Assembly (NCBI GenBank): GCA_947044365.1
Contig: OX345642.1
Location: forward strand, 1,202,001-1,266,000
Origin: Petrosia ficiformis
Taxonomy: Eukaryota > Porifera > Demospongiae > Haplosclerida > Petrosiidae
Length of the DNA stretch: 64,000 nt
Direction of reading: 5' to 3'
The position numbers were made by a program, and so were the translations under genes. Positions within the stretch are counted from its first letter, which is position 1, and every line of letters begins with the position of its first letter. This document shows, piece after piece, positions 38,601-49,501 of this stretch. The notes under the pieces were generated by a model. The model worked only from the letters and a program-made list of their open reading frames with translations. It had not been told where the DNA came from and did not search any database.

Positions 38601-41600
38601 AAATTGGCCTAACAATGGTTAGTGTGCGTGCCATTGGTAATACATTTTGAGCCAATTAACAAAGAGTTAATGCTGTTAGTGACAATATAATCATAATTAA
38701 CTGCACCATCTGGCCCAAAGAGAGAACTGTGCAATGCCAAATAAGAAGCTCTTTGGGCCAATGAGCTTATCAAAAGCACTGTCACTGACCAATTTCGGCC
38801 AAGAACTATAAAAATATGGAGTATCCATAAGAGCTACTTCAATAAGGATTTAAAGGGTCAACTGAAGATGAATATTAGTGTTATGAAATGATAAATGAAG
38901 TTAAAGGGAGAGAACACATAAGCATAACACTTACCACAAATGAATCATGAAATGTTTCACTATCCATTTCTCCTTTTCTTTTATTCTCAAGATTATTAAT
39001 ATGAGAATTTCTTAGTTTCAGTATCATTTTTGTGGTCTAAAGGATGTTCAGAAAATATATAATTAGGTATCAAGTGACTGCTTGGGTGCTCCTTTAGTCC
39101 ACAAACACATTCTAATTAACATCTCCCAAAATACCCAAAAAGTTCCATCCTCAACTAACAGTACAACACATACATACAGTGTAGATACACACATAGACAC
39201 ATAAACACACATAGATACACACATAGACACATAAACACACATACAGATACATGTACATAAAAACACAGACACAATCACACATATGACACATAAACACACA
39301 CACACACACAGACATACATGTAGACGCACACAGATACACACATAGACACATAAACACAGTCACACACATAGACACATAAACACACACAGACAGACAGACA
39401 TAGACGCACAGATACACACATAGACACATAAACAGTCACACACATAGACACATAAACACACATACACAAACACATACACACATACATGTATACATGTACA
39501 TGTACACTATAGTATACATGTACATGTACATGTACATGTAATTATGAAATGATTAAACTCCTTTCGATAATTACCTGAAGAGATTTATCCTTTCTCCTAC
39601 ATAGCTCTTGAAGTTTATCAACTCTGTCTAACAAGACCTGAAACATGAAATATAGTACTAAACAAGTAAACACAATTGCTATTGCCATAGTAACCATATC
39701 ATACGTGTTTCTATAGACACAATAGTAACCATAGCAACACTCACCCTTTTCTCTGATTCAGCTTTATCTCTCATTGTCATTGAAGCAGTCAACATGTCTC
39801 TTAACTCACAACTGGCATTCTCCCTCACACCTTCATCTTCAACAGGTCTGTCTGCTTCACTTAATGGAGCTATCAACACACCACCTACAAGAAGGAACAA
39901 TATTATAACTGTACTATGTATACATGTACATGTATGTATAATGTAAAATGTTTTAGCCAGGGCTCAGAGAAAAGAGGGTGGCAATATCAAAAGCGTGACC
40001 ATATCAAAGGAATTGAGACAAGGAAAGAAGGATGGGCCAACCCCCTTTGGGTAAAACCCTGTTACAGTCCATCCTTTAGTACATTGGAAGCAATGAGGAA
40101 AGCTTGTATCATCACACTGTTAATTATTCTTACAATCCTACATGTACATGTATGTCAAATGTATATCTGTCAATATGTCAATCTATCCATCTTTAATCAC
40201 TCAGTATATACATGTACATGTACTAAAGGGTACATGCACACAAATAAATTTCCTAATATGGTAAGTTTACTGTTAATCACATTGGATATACACAGTTAGA
40301 CACTTGTACATATTATCCTTACATGTACACTTCTTGGTGGCTTCTACATTGTAATAACCTTATAAACTTATAAACTTAATTGTCTAGGTTTTCAGAGCCA
40401 GTATCATTGTTATATTTACATGTACATATATAATCACCATTGTGTATGGCTGACAATTGTCTAGGAGCACTGTATATAAGCAGGTGCAGTTTTCTCTGAG
40501 TTCTGTAGTCACATTTGTTTCTTAACTCTAAACATATAAACTATACTTAAGCATGTATACCTTTTAATTGATCAACAGTATCTCGAAGCTTCTTAATTTC
40601 AGCTTGTAACTGAGTCACGTTACCAGCTGTATCCTCATTTACCACTACCTAAACACAAATTGTATAAACACAGTTATGGGTTGTTACTGCATGTAAGGTA
40701 ATATTATCTTTATATAGTCTCTTATGGTATAAGAAGTTATGTTAAATGTATTGAAATTGTATCAAGATGTATTTGTTGTTACTCAACCATGAAATTATTG
40801 TATCCTGTGGTTAGCTACAATACTATCCTTACATGAAGTAACAGCCCAGTTACCGCAAGGTATTATATTATTATTATGAATGGGTAATATAGCTACAATA
40901 CTATCTTACATGAAGTAACAACCCAGTTACCGCAAGGTATTATATTATTATTATGAATGGGTAATATAGCTACAATACTATCCTTACATGAAGTAACAGC
41001 CCAGTTACCGCAAGGTATTATATTATTATTATGAATGGGTAATATAGCTACAATACTATCTTACATGAAGTAACAACCCAGTTACCGCAAGGTATTATAT
41101 TATTATTATGAATGGGTAATATAGCTACAATACTATCCTTACATGAAGTAACAACCCAGTTACAGCAAGATATTATGAATGGGTAATATAGCTACAATAC
41201 TATCCTTACATGAAGTAACAACACAGTTACCGCAAGGTATTATATTATTATTATGAATGGGTAATATAGCTACAATACTATCCTTACATGAAGTAACAAC
41301 CCAGTTACCGCAAGATATTATGAATGGGTAATATAGCTACAATACTATCCTTACATTAAGTAACAACCCAGTTACCGCAAGGTATTATGAATGGGTAATA
41401 TAGCTACAATACTATCCTTACATGAAGTAACAACCCAGTTACCGCAAGATATTATGAATGGGTAATATAGCTACAATACTATCCTTACATGAAGTAACAA
41501 CACAGTTACCGCAAGGTATTATATTATTATTATGAATGGGTAATATAGCTACAATACTATTTTACATGAAGTAACAACCCAGTTACCGCAAGGTATTATG

Positions 41601-44600
41601 AATGGGTAATATAGCTACAATACTATCCTTACATTAAGTAACAACCCAGTTACCGCAAAATATTATGAATGGGTAATATAGCTACAATACTATCCTTACA
41701 TTAAGTAACAACCCAGTTACCGCAAGATATTATGAATGGGTAATGTAGCTACAATACTATCCTTACATTAAGTAACAACCCAGTTACCGCAAGATATTAT
41801 GAATGGGTAATATAGCTACAATACTATCCTTACATGAAGTAACAACCCAGTTACCGCAAGGTATTATATTATTATTATGAATGGGTAATATAGCTACAAT
41901 ACTATCCTTACATGAAGTAACAACCCAGTTACCGCAAGATATTATGAATGGGTAATATAGCTACAATACTATCCTTACATGAAGTAACAACCCAGTTACC
42001 GCAAGATATTATGAATGGGTAATATAGCTACAATACTATCCTTACATGAAGTAACAACCCAGTTACCGCAAGATATTATGAATGGGTAATATAGCTACAA
42101 TACTATCCTTACATGAAGTAACAACCCAGTTACCGCAAGATATTATGAATGGGTAATATAGCTACAATACTATCCTTACATGAAGTAACAACCCAGTTAC
42201 CGCAAGGTATTATATTATTATTATGAATGGGTAATATAGCTACAATACTATCCTTACATGAAGTAACAACCCAGTTACCGCAAGATATTATGAATGGGTA
42301 ATATAGCTACAATACTATCCTTACATTAAGTAACAACCCAGTTACCGCAAGGTATTATGAATGGGTAATATAGCTACAATACTATCCTTACATGAAGTAA
42401 CAACCCAGTTACCGCAAGGTATTATATTATTATTATGAATGGGTAATATAGCTACAATACTATCCTTACATGAAGTAACAACCCAGTTACCGTAAGGTAT
42501 TATATTATTATTATGAATGGGTAATATAGCTACAATACTATATATCCTTACATGAAGTAACAACCCAGTTACCGCAAGATATTATGAATGGGTAATATAG
42601 CTACAATACTATCCTTACATGAAGTAACAACCCAGTTACCGCAAGGTATTATGAGAAATACATGTTAACATGTACATAGTCATAATAAATTACAAGATAC
42701 TACACAAATCATGTGACAAATGTCTATCTACAAGTAATGTAATATTCAAGGCATCCAATGGTATTTCACATAAATCATATTAGAAAATTCATTATTATGA
42801 AAATGATTATTTTAGTACCTTGTATATACATGTACATGTAATCCTAAGATACACTCTAATTACATGTATACCTTGTTTTTAATCATCTTTGCTCGTTTTG
42901 CAAACTGTAGAGTTGATAAACTCTCACCAAAACATCTATATATAATAAACACATATACATATACATGGATGCATACATGTATATACATGTACACACTTGT
43001 GTGCACACACAAACATGTATACACACTTTAATATATATTATACATGTACACAGATATTAATATAATTATACATGTACATGTACATGTATGAACATGTACA
43101 TGTATATACTACATGTACATTAATCCACAATGCATTATACATGTGCACAGATATTAATATATACATGTACATGTACATGTATATACTACATGAACATGTA
43201 CATGTATACTACATGTACATTAATCCACAATGCATGACTGCACATCTTTTAGTTTTGCTGAACCTAAGTACAAGTACATGTACATGTACATGTACAAGAG
43301 GAATTTGATCCACTATTTAAAATATCCCTCATATAATGGGAATACTTTAAAATGATTTAATTTCAAAATACATGTAAACAATACGAGAGTCCCATTTTCA
43401 TATACATGTACATGTACATAGTTTACTTAGTGCACATGTACAAATAATTTGATCAGTAGTTTGATCACATGTAAGTTTAGTCACATGACTCAGTTACAAA
43501 CCTGGCTAAAGGATGAACATTAGCTATTAGATTAGTCTTTGCATTGCCACCAAGAGAATCCTTTGATAGGATATAATAATATAATTAGATTGTATACATG
43601 TACATGTATGATTATTAATGTACATGTACGTAAACAGATAGATTCAATTTATAGACTACTGGATTAATATAGATAGATGGATGAATGAATAGATAGATAG
43701 ATGGATGAATGAATACATACATGCATACAGGGATGTGGAAACAGCCAATCATGCACAGGACATTGTATGATTAATCTAGTGAATGTCTGGTAAATTGAAA
43801 CTGAGCTGTATATAAAGTATATGGGGAGCAGGACAAGAGTGATGAAAATAGGCCAAAATATCCAACAAATAGCTCACTACACCTCTGTACTGTATGTAAG
43901 ATAGATACATGTATATAGATAGATAGATGGATGAATGGATAGATAGATGGATGAAGGACACATAATTAATGATACCCTGAGAAGGAAGGTGAGTTTAGAG
44001 TCTCTATAGTGAACATGTCGTGACTTGCCATGAGCAATCTCAGCCAAAGCCATGATAACATTACCTAGAGCTGAGAGGGAACGATTAATACTTCCAGCTT
44101 CCTGAGAAATAAGGATAGATAGATTGATAAATAGAACATATCGTAGATAGATATTACTTTTAGTCTTATTCCTGCAGTATGTGCATCTCTTTGTCTCTCG
44201 GAACCAGCTAAATCCACGAGATTCAACATAGAACTGCGTATCTTAGAAACAGAATTATAAGTCTCCTAAAAATAAGAGGATAGAGAGCGAGGTTAATGAA
44301 AATGTTCATCACTCACTCTCTTTTCTGATTCCACACATAACATGAATACAGCATGGCTTCGACTACTCTCTCTATTCATTGATGTTGATGCCACACGTCG
44401 ATTTATCCAGCCTCTAGTCAGGACCTGTGTAGAGTAATGATCATTGTTAAATAACCACTATGTGAAATTCGTGTACGTATATGTACTTAAATGTACATGC
44501 AGAGCCCTAGAATTTTGTTAAAATATTTTTCTTTACTAAAAACGTTTATTTAATTGTCATGGTCTCCAGCACTATCTACAGCACCCTGCTTTTAGGTAGT

Positions 44601-47600
44601 TCATGAGCTCCTGACAGAAATAATTTTTCAAACTTTTTATATGAAACGGTTAATTAGAGATAAACCTAAACTCATATTTACTGAACGGAAGATCATTATA
44701 ATTTACATGTAGTTTCAATATCAGCTGCTCATATTTAAGGTATGGGCGTTCATCCAGTTGAGCTAATTAAAAATTAATGAAAGGTTGCTATGGAAACGAG
44801 CAGATAAAGCTTAATTTGCATGTGCATAGTACAATTACCATCAAACTGATTCAGTTCACATATACAATGTGATTACCACAATGATTGAACCCCTAGTAGT
44901 ATATTGGTGAATTTAAAACTATGAATTTATAATGAATTCAGTTACAACTAATCATGATTCAACGTACCTGATAAGCCTCTGCTGCTGAACTAACAACCTG
45001 TTCCGTTAATCCATCAACATACACACCTCTCTTTATATTCTCTCTGATATGTATACATGTTTAGTTAAGGAGAGAATAACAGCTATGAGTTGTACATGTA
45101 TCCTCACTTGGTAATTAGTAATGTTTACAACCTACATGTACATGTATCATCACTTGGTAATTGGTAATGTTTACAACCTACATGTACATGTACCAATTAC
45201 CAAACAGAAGGCTAACTACACATCACTTTCACACAGAAATGATTTTTTTATGGAATAGGAAAAGTGAAGGTTCTGAGATTGTATCAGGGACCTCAAATCC
45301 CTCCTTATATGGAAGTTTTCGTGAATAAAATTAGACAGTGTGTGTTATGAGTTGAATGCTTCTTTTACACCTGCTATTATCAATAAAGACTAATACATGT
45401 GTATTAATGTGGATATGAAGACCAGTAGATGCAGGATCCAATAAATCATATATTTGTTCATTATATATCTCCAAAAAGGAACATTTGCATAAAAACTGTA
45501 CAAGATCACCATACTGGATGGAGGGAGGGAGAGAGGGGAGGGAGAAAGGGGAGGGAGGGAGGGAGAAAGGGAGGAAGGGAGGAAGGGAGGGAGAAAGGGA
45601 GGGAAGGAGGGAGGGAGAAAGGGGAGGGAGAAAGGGGAGGGAGGGAGGGAGAAAGGGGAGGGAGGGAAGGAAAAAGGGAGGGAGGAAGGGAGGGAGGGAG
45701 GGAGGGAGGGAGGAAAGGAGGGAGAAAGGGAGGGAAGGAGGGAGGGAGGGAAAGAGGGAGGGAGAAAGGGGAGGGAGGGAGAAAGGGAGGGAAGGAGGGC
45801 GGGAGAAAGGGGAGGGAGGGAGAAAGGGAGGGAAGGAGGGAGAGAGAAAGGGGAGGGAGGGAGAAAGGGAGGGAGGGAGGGAAAGAGGGAGGGAGGAAGG
45901 GAGGGAGAAAGGGAGGGAAGGAGGGAGGGAGGGAAGGAGGGAGGGAAAGAGGGAGGAAGTACATGTATAAAAAGAGAAGAAGTAAGGAAGAGCAGAGACA
46001 GAAGACACAGTCACACAGGTACATACATGTATGAGAAGGAAAGAATTGGACTAATAGGATATAGGATGAAGAGGAGTAATAGAAGATAGGATGAATGAAG
46101 AGGAGGAATGGAGATATATGTGTAGGATGAAAGAAGAGTTGGAGTAACAGGATATAGAATGAAGAGGAGGAACAGGAGATAGAATGAATGAAGAGTTGGA
46201 GTAACAGGATATACATGTAGGATGAAGAGGAGTAATAGAAGATAGGAAAAACGAAGAGGAGGATAACAGGAAAACAAGAAGGAAGAAAAAAGAAAATAGA
46301 AAGTTTAAATATGAGAAAAGGAAATCCGGTAGAGGAAATCAAATATTTAATTACATGTACATGTACATGTACCTTCAACTTCTCTCTATTTATAAGACTA
46401 AATAGATATTCAAAACTCCTCGGGATCACACCTCTTAATTCATGAGTGAATGTGTTCTGATTATCATCAGAGGGACCTATATTATATATACATATACCAT
46501 ACATACATGTACAGTATGCAGTGATAGGTCCAATCAAATCAATTATTAATTTTGTGTTAATTAGTCCAAAGAGACCTATATACCATATATACAGTATGCA
46601 GTGATGTGGAAACACCCAGTCATAGTCCGATAAAGCTAGTGAATGTCTGTAAAATTGAAACTGAACTGTATACAAAGTATATGGAGAGCAGGACAAGAGT
46701 GGTGAAAATAGGTCAAAATGTCTAGCAGTTGGCTCAATGTTTCCACACACCCCTGACAGTATGTACATGTATCATAACTATACTACAAATTAGTATAGGG
46801 ACATACCAATCATGGTGAAGGTCTTTCCAGAACCTGTTTGACCACTAAAGTTAATGAATAATAATATAATTAATGTAGACACATACATACATCATGTGTA
46901 TATACATTGTACATTGTATATACATGTAAGCAGATATCAAATGGATACACAGTTATAAAGCTCGTTTTCCTAATTTTTTAAATTCTTGAAATTTCTTATA
47001 TCTACCATATCTGTAATACACATGTGTATGCACCATATCTAACATATATGTACATGTACATATACTGTATCTACATTCATGTACATGTATCTAATATTAA
47101 TGTACTATCATACATGTACATGTATGTATACTGTATCTAATATACATGTACATATACTGTATCTACATGTACATCATGTACATGTATCTAATATACAGTA
47201 CATGTACTATACCATATCAATATACATGTACATATATTGTTTCTAACATACATGTATACATCTAATATACAGTACATGTACATGTACTACATAATCTCAT
47301 TATATATACTGTATCTAACATACACGTACATACATATCTTCATACATGTACATGTATCTAATATACAGTACATGTACTACATCATCTCAATATACATGTA
47401 TATATATTGTATCTAACATACAATGTACATGTACATACATATCTACATACATGTACATGCATCTAATATACAATACATGTACATGTACATGTACTACACC
47501 ATATCAATATACATGTACATACTAAGCAAATATAGTTCCATTGTATCCATTCATACATCCATCAATAATAGGCCTTCCCACAGCCGAGAATACATCTTCC

Positions 47601-48066
47601 TATAGCAATAAAATCATTAATTAATAATTTAAATTATAATTAATTATAATTAACCTGTTTAACTTCTGGTCCAGCAACATGATCAAATGTAAACGTCTTT
47701 GGTTCAGGTTTACTATGCACTACAACAGTAGTGGGTGTGGCTACTTGTAAACACCAATTATTATTGCCCACACCACCTCCACTAGTATCACTTCCCACAT
47801 CTAACAAACTAGGATCTTCATACGAGTCTGGTGGTCGTACTCGTATGAAAACTTTCACACTCTCTTCTCCTGAACTGCATAAGATATAAAAATCTTAGTC
47901 ATGTGATCCATCACATGGGCAAGTCACATGATCAATATACATGCAATGTACTTGCAACAAGAAAAAGAGATTGTGTATATTTATAACACAATATATTGCT
48001 AGAATGACAAAAAAATATGGAAGTAAAAATGTCATACCATTTGGCTTTCTCCATTGCTTTCTCCAT
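24029..48066 (-). CDS. KIF15: Kinesin-12 family motor, KIF15-like
   Basis: About 30 small exons spread over 24 kb. The N-terminus (48038-48066, 47655-47874) reads [19 protein letters not shown] then IRVRPP. Motor motifs appear in order: [20 protein letters not shown] (about 47525-47590), P-loop GQTGSGKT (46808-46842), [15 protein letters not shown] (46374-46485), [15 protein letters not shown] (45509 leftward), [11 protein letters not shown] (44320-44423), [12 protein letters not shown] (44163-44264), HYRDSKLT (43985-44100), [17 protein letters not shown] (43500-43556) and [11 protein letters not shown] (42870-42937). Next is [20 protein letters not shown] (40559-40650), a KIF15-like neck/stalk, followed by coiled-coil exons to the stop at 24029 (tail [13 protein letters not shown]). 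It is probably a mitotic plus-end motor. One junction, after LLDPASTGL near 45400, is unresolved. Introns hold most of the window's repeats. Confidence 0.9.
24745..24930. mobile_element. Single-unit copy of the 61-bp-repeat TIR element
   Basis: One unit (TATAGTTTAATGTCATAAGG, TTAATACATGATTATACTG) followed by the family's right part (AAAATGGTGGAAGTAAAAAG, CATTCCAAACTAAAG). It lies in a KIF15 intron. Confidence 0.7.
25332..25528. repeat. Perfect 78-bp-arm palindrome
   Basis: Arms 25332-25409 and 25451-25528 are exact reverse complements with a 41-bp AT-rich loop; (AT)n runs precede each arm. The arm contains CACAGTTTCACCTTGTTGCC. It lies in a KIF15 intron and would form a long hairpin in RNA from either strand. 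Confidence 0.95.
26215..26440 (-). mobile_element. MITE family A copy (reverse orientation)
   Basis: Shares long blocks (GAGCCAATT, TCTTTGGGCCAGATGG, GCACCATATGAGCTTA types) with copies at 32793, 38573 and 58804. About 220 bp, noncoding, intronic in KIF15. Confidence 0.75.
27632..27704 (-). tRNA. tRNA-like sequence (pseudogene or SINE head), anticodon-loop GGT (Thr-like)
   Basis: The complement carries A-box-like TGGCTCGGTTGATAGAGCA and an intact T arm CTGGGTTCGAATCCCAG. The anticodon loop reads CTGGTGA, giving anticodon GGT. Acceptor positions 2 and 3 and one anticodon-stem pair are mismatched, so a functional tRNA is doubtful. It lies in a KIF15 intron just 5' (in + coordinates) of an (AAT)n run. 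Sequences like this produce the common false peptide [11 protein letters not shown]. Confidence 0.5.
27818..27872. repeat. (AAT)n microsatellite
   Basis: Uninterrupted ATA/AAT units in a KIF15 intron, about 115 bp from the tRNA-like sequence. Confidence 0.95.
28378..28480. repeat. 13-bp tandem repeat
   Basis: About seven units of CCAGTCTGGATAA, one with a C-to-T/A change near 28424; intronic in KIF15. Confidence 0.95.
28518..29060. mobile_element. Foldback element B with five internal 83-92-bp tandem repeats
   Basis: The left end ATATAAAAACTGAAAAAGCA is matched by the right end GCTTTTTCAGTTTTATAT. Inside, CTAACCACTTCCACATAACA pairs with GTGGAAGTGGTTAGTTGCTA, and the right-hand part is tandemly amplified five times (28640-29020). 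Shorter copies without amplification lie at 30436-30600 and 57195-57420. Confidence 0.8.
29510..29930. repeat. (GT)n then (GTAT)n microsatellite
   Basis: A GT run (29513-29540) merges into about 380 bp of GTAT/ACAT units; KIF15 intron. Confidence 0.95.
30436..30600. mobile_element. Foldback element B, short copy
   Basis: ATATCAAAACCGAAAAAGCA end, and an internal pair AAACCACTTCCATATAAC / TATGTGGAAGTGGTTTG only about 20 bp apart, giving a tight hairpin. KIF15 intron. Confidence 0.75.
31330..31715. repeat. 66-bp minisatellite
   Basis: About six nearly identical units containing ATTGCTGCACCCTTCTATAT and GTTACTAGCACCTTA, each ending in TACTGTACATGTATC; KIF15 intron. Confidence 0.95.
32005..32400. 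repeat. 57-bp minisatellite
   Basis: About seven units containing AGAGAAAGCAGGCATACTAC and ATCCATAACTAAAAGTGG. The unit is 19 codons long, so a spurious repeated open frame exists on the minus strand. KIF15 intron. Confidence 0.95.
32793..33045 (+). mobile_element. MITE family A copy
   Basis: Contains GAAGCATGGGCCAAATTGGC at the left and ATGAGCTTACCAAAAACACT at the right, as in the copies at 38573 and 58804. It has a small internal insertion relative to them. Confidence 0.75.
33055..33300. mobile_element. Foldback element C
   Basis: Left CCTGCGAAATAATTTTGATC and right GATCAAAATTATTTGCAGG are inverted copies, with a second inverted pair around CCATTTTG/CAAAATGG. Relatives are at 16441 and 52010-52505. 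KIF15 intron. Confidence 0.75.
33840..34020. repeat. (GATA)n/(GGAT)n tract
   Basis: Imperfect TAGA/TGGA repeats immediately beside a KIF15 coiled-coil exon. A second tract (TATC/GTAT) follows at 34180-34530, so the exon between them is flanked by complementary repeats. Confidence 0.9.
34680..35100. repeat. TACATG-rich, self-complementary repeat with duplicated block
   Basis: Contains many ACATGTACATGT words and a duplicated block of about 120 bp (34795-34910 and 34915-35040, both beginning ATGACCCCTCGCCTACATAA). KIF15 intron. Confidence 0.9.
35540..35935. repeat. (GTAT)n microsatellite
   Basis: About 390 bp of GTAT with TACATG interruptions in a KIF15 intron. Confidence 0.95.
36795..37830. 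mobile_element. TIR element with about 13 internal 61-bp tandem repeats
   Basis: Expanded copy of the family at 17455, 23464 and 24745. Units contain CTTATATGTACTATAGTGTA and TAGTTTAATGTCATAATGTT. One unit has an extra short duplication near 37275-37295. The right part (AAAATGGTGCAGGTAAAAAT, TCAGTGAACGTGAATGACCT) matches the other copies. KIF15 intron. Confidence 0.85.
38573..38785 (+). mobile_element. MITE family A copy with visible TIRs
   Basis: Left end CAGAGTTTTTGATAAG and right end CTTATCAAAAGCACTG form an inverted repeat of about 16 bp with two mismatches. The CAGNG-type end suggests hAT, which is inference. KIF15 intron. Confidence 0.75.
39170..39540. repeat. ACAC/ACATAGACACATAAAC repeat
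   Basis: Irregular CA-rich minisatellite (recurring ACACATAGACACATAAAC) ending in TACATG units; KIF15 intron. Confidence 0.95.
40790..42655. repeat. Large minisatellite, two unit lengths (about 66 and 78 bp)
   Basis: Roughly 26 units, each containing AATATAGCTACAATACTATC and AACAACCCAGTTACCGCAAG. Units differ by presence or absence of a 12-bp ATATTATTATTATG-type segment and are interspersed irregularly. KIF15 intron between the FAKRAKMIK exon and the stalk exon. Confidence 0.95.
42950..43320. repeat. TACATG-rich self-complementary tract
   Basis: Runs of ACATGTACATGTACATG mixed with ATACAC units. Further tracts at 43590-43630, 46370 and 47030-47520 have the same composition. Confidence 0.9.
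45520..45957. repeat. Polypurine GGGA/GAAA tract
   Basis: About 440 bp almost free of pyrimidines on the plus strand (GGGAGGGAGAAAGGG units). On the KIF15 sense strand it is pure polypyrimidine that ends about 11 nt before the acceptor of the exon starting [11 protein letters not shown]. Confidence 0.95.
47030..47520. repeat. TACATG/ATCTAATATACA repeat
   Basis: Diverged tandem units (CATACATGTACATGTATCTA, AATATACAGTACATGTACT) filling the intron upstream of the P-loop exon and ending at the donor of the previous exon. Confidence 0.9.
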
Positions 48067-48138
48067 TGCTTTTTCTTCCCGCCTAAAATTTATTATTAAT
48101 TTTTTAATGTCCGTATAATTAGAATTTTCTCCACAAAA
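48067..48138. promoter_or_regulatory. Bidirectional promoter KIF15/KIAA1143 with E2F-type site
   Basis: 72 bp lie between the two start codons. TTCCCGCC at 48076-48083 matches the E2F/DP core in otherwise AT-rich DNA. E2F control would fit a mitotic kinesin, which is inference. Confidence 0.6.
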
Positions 48139-49385
48139 ATGTCTGCCCCCAGTAGGAATGTATCTTACAAAAGACCAGCTGAACCATCCTTTTTGAAAGC
48201 TTTCAAGGCAAAGTAAGGTATAGATATGAATCCATAATTTATACCAGAGTTGTGAATCATATATTAAACACTGTATGATGATATTATTATAATGATTATA
48301 TAATACAATTATGATGTGTAGATTGAGTTGTCAAATGGGTATGTTATATAAATGGATATTAGGATTTGGAATAATTAAGTGGTGTTATACTAATGTTAAA
48401 TTGGACAACCCTGATATATTGATATTTAATTAAAGTGGGTGTGGCTATTTCATTGGCTGCTGTTTCATTTAAGGTAGCATGAAATAATTAGAGCATATAT
48501 GGTACTATACTAAACGTATATACAATATATACCGCCTACGATAGTACCATATGTACTCCAATTAAAAGGTTTAGCTCACATGAAGCATGAACTGTTTAAT
48601 CAATTTCTCAGTGCAATATTTTCCACCCATAATCTGTGTACATAGTTGAACATTATTAAAAATCGGGTGTGGAATAAAACACTGCATGTACACCACTTGT
48701 GCCATGCTCCCTATATACTGTCGGTGTGTACACAGTCAATTTACTGTACATTGACTAGATTTATCAGACAATGTCATGTATGATTTCCATACGGACCCAC
48801 TTTCACAGTATACAAGTGATATGAATAAAGAAGTACCTTTAAATATCTGTTTATAATTACTATTTAGAGTTGGTTATAAAGAACCTGAAGTGACAGTAGA
48901 TACCAAACGAGAGGTATCACAAGAAAAGAACAAAGATGAAGATGAGAGACTAAGAGAGGATGAATTACCAACGGTGGTGGTGCTGAAAGGAGGTGACATT
49001 AGTGATGGAGAATATCGGCAGTATTTAGAACAGCAAAGACAACAGAGAGAAGGTATAAATGAATAGACAATCGTTATAATTTATAAATAATACATGAATC
49101 CACTCAGAGGAAAATCTGACTTCAGAGGTAATTCCTGAATCACCACAAGACAAGGGAGGAAGAGGAGGCAAAATTGTTTTTAAAAAGCCACAGAAACGCA
49201 CCAGTAGCGAGTCGTCAGAAGGGAGAAGCGGAGGACTTTATACTTCCAGTAGCAAGAGAAAGTCTACTGATGATGTAACAAGGACTAGAACATCAAGTAC
49301 CAAAGGGGTTAAAAATTTAAGTAGTAAGAAAGGGGTTAAAAATTCAAGTTTATTATCTTTTGATGATGATGATAATGAAATATGA
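48139..49385 (+). CDS. KIAA1143: KIAA1143 homologue
   Basis: Exons 48139-48212, 48868-49052 and 49108-49385 join to 178 residues, close to the human length. The conserved N-terminus is visible (NVSYKRPAEPSFLKAFKAK then VGYKEPEVTVDTKR), as are PTVVVLKGGDIS, KIVFKKP and the diagnostic C-terminus NSSLLSFDDDDNE. The protein is small, highly charged and of unknown function; it is likely intrinsically disordered. The middle is rich in Glu, Asp, Arg and Gln, and a short KGVKN duplication occurs near the C-terminus. It converges on BOLA3, with 116 bp between stops. Confidence 0.92.
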
Positions 49386-49501
49386 ATTAACGTAATAATA
49401 CAAAAATAATTTTGTACCTTTTAAGAATATATAATTATAATAGTTTCTTGTTATATACATAATTGTCATAATTATGATTATCACATGATTTGGATATACT
49501 C

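Noticed and set aside
40790..42655. CRISPR-like regularly spaced repeats
   Set aside because: Units are contiguous with no unique spacers, and the context is eukaryotic intron; it is a minisatellite.
45331..46768. Large Ser/Pro/Leu/Phe and Gly/Arg/Glu frames
   Set aside because: Translations of the GGGA polypurine tract; only the short [11 protein letters not shown] exon at one end is real KIF15 sequence.
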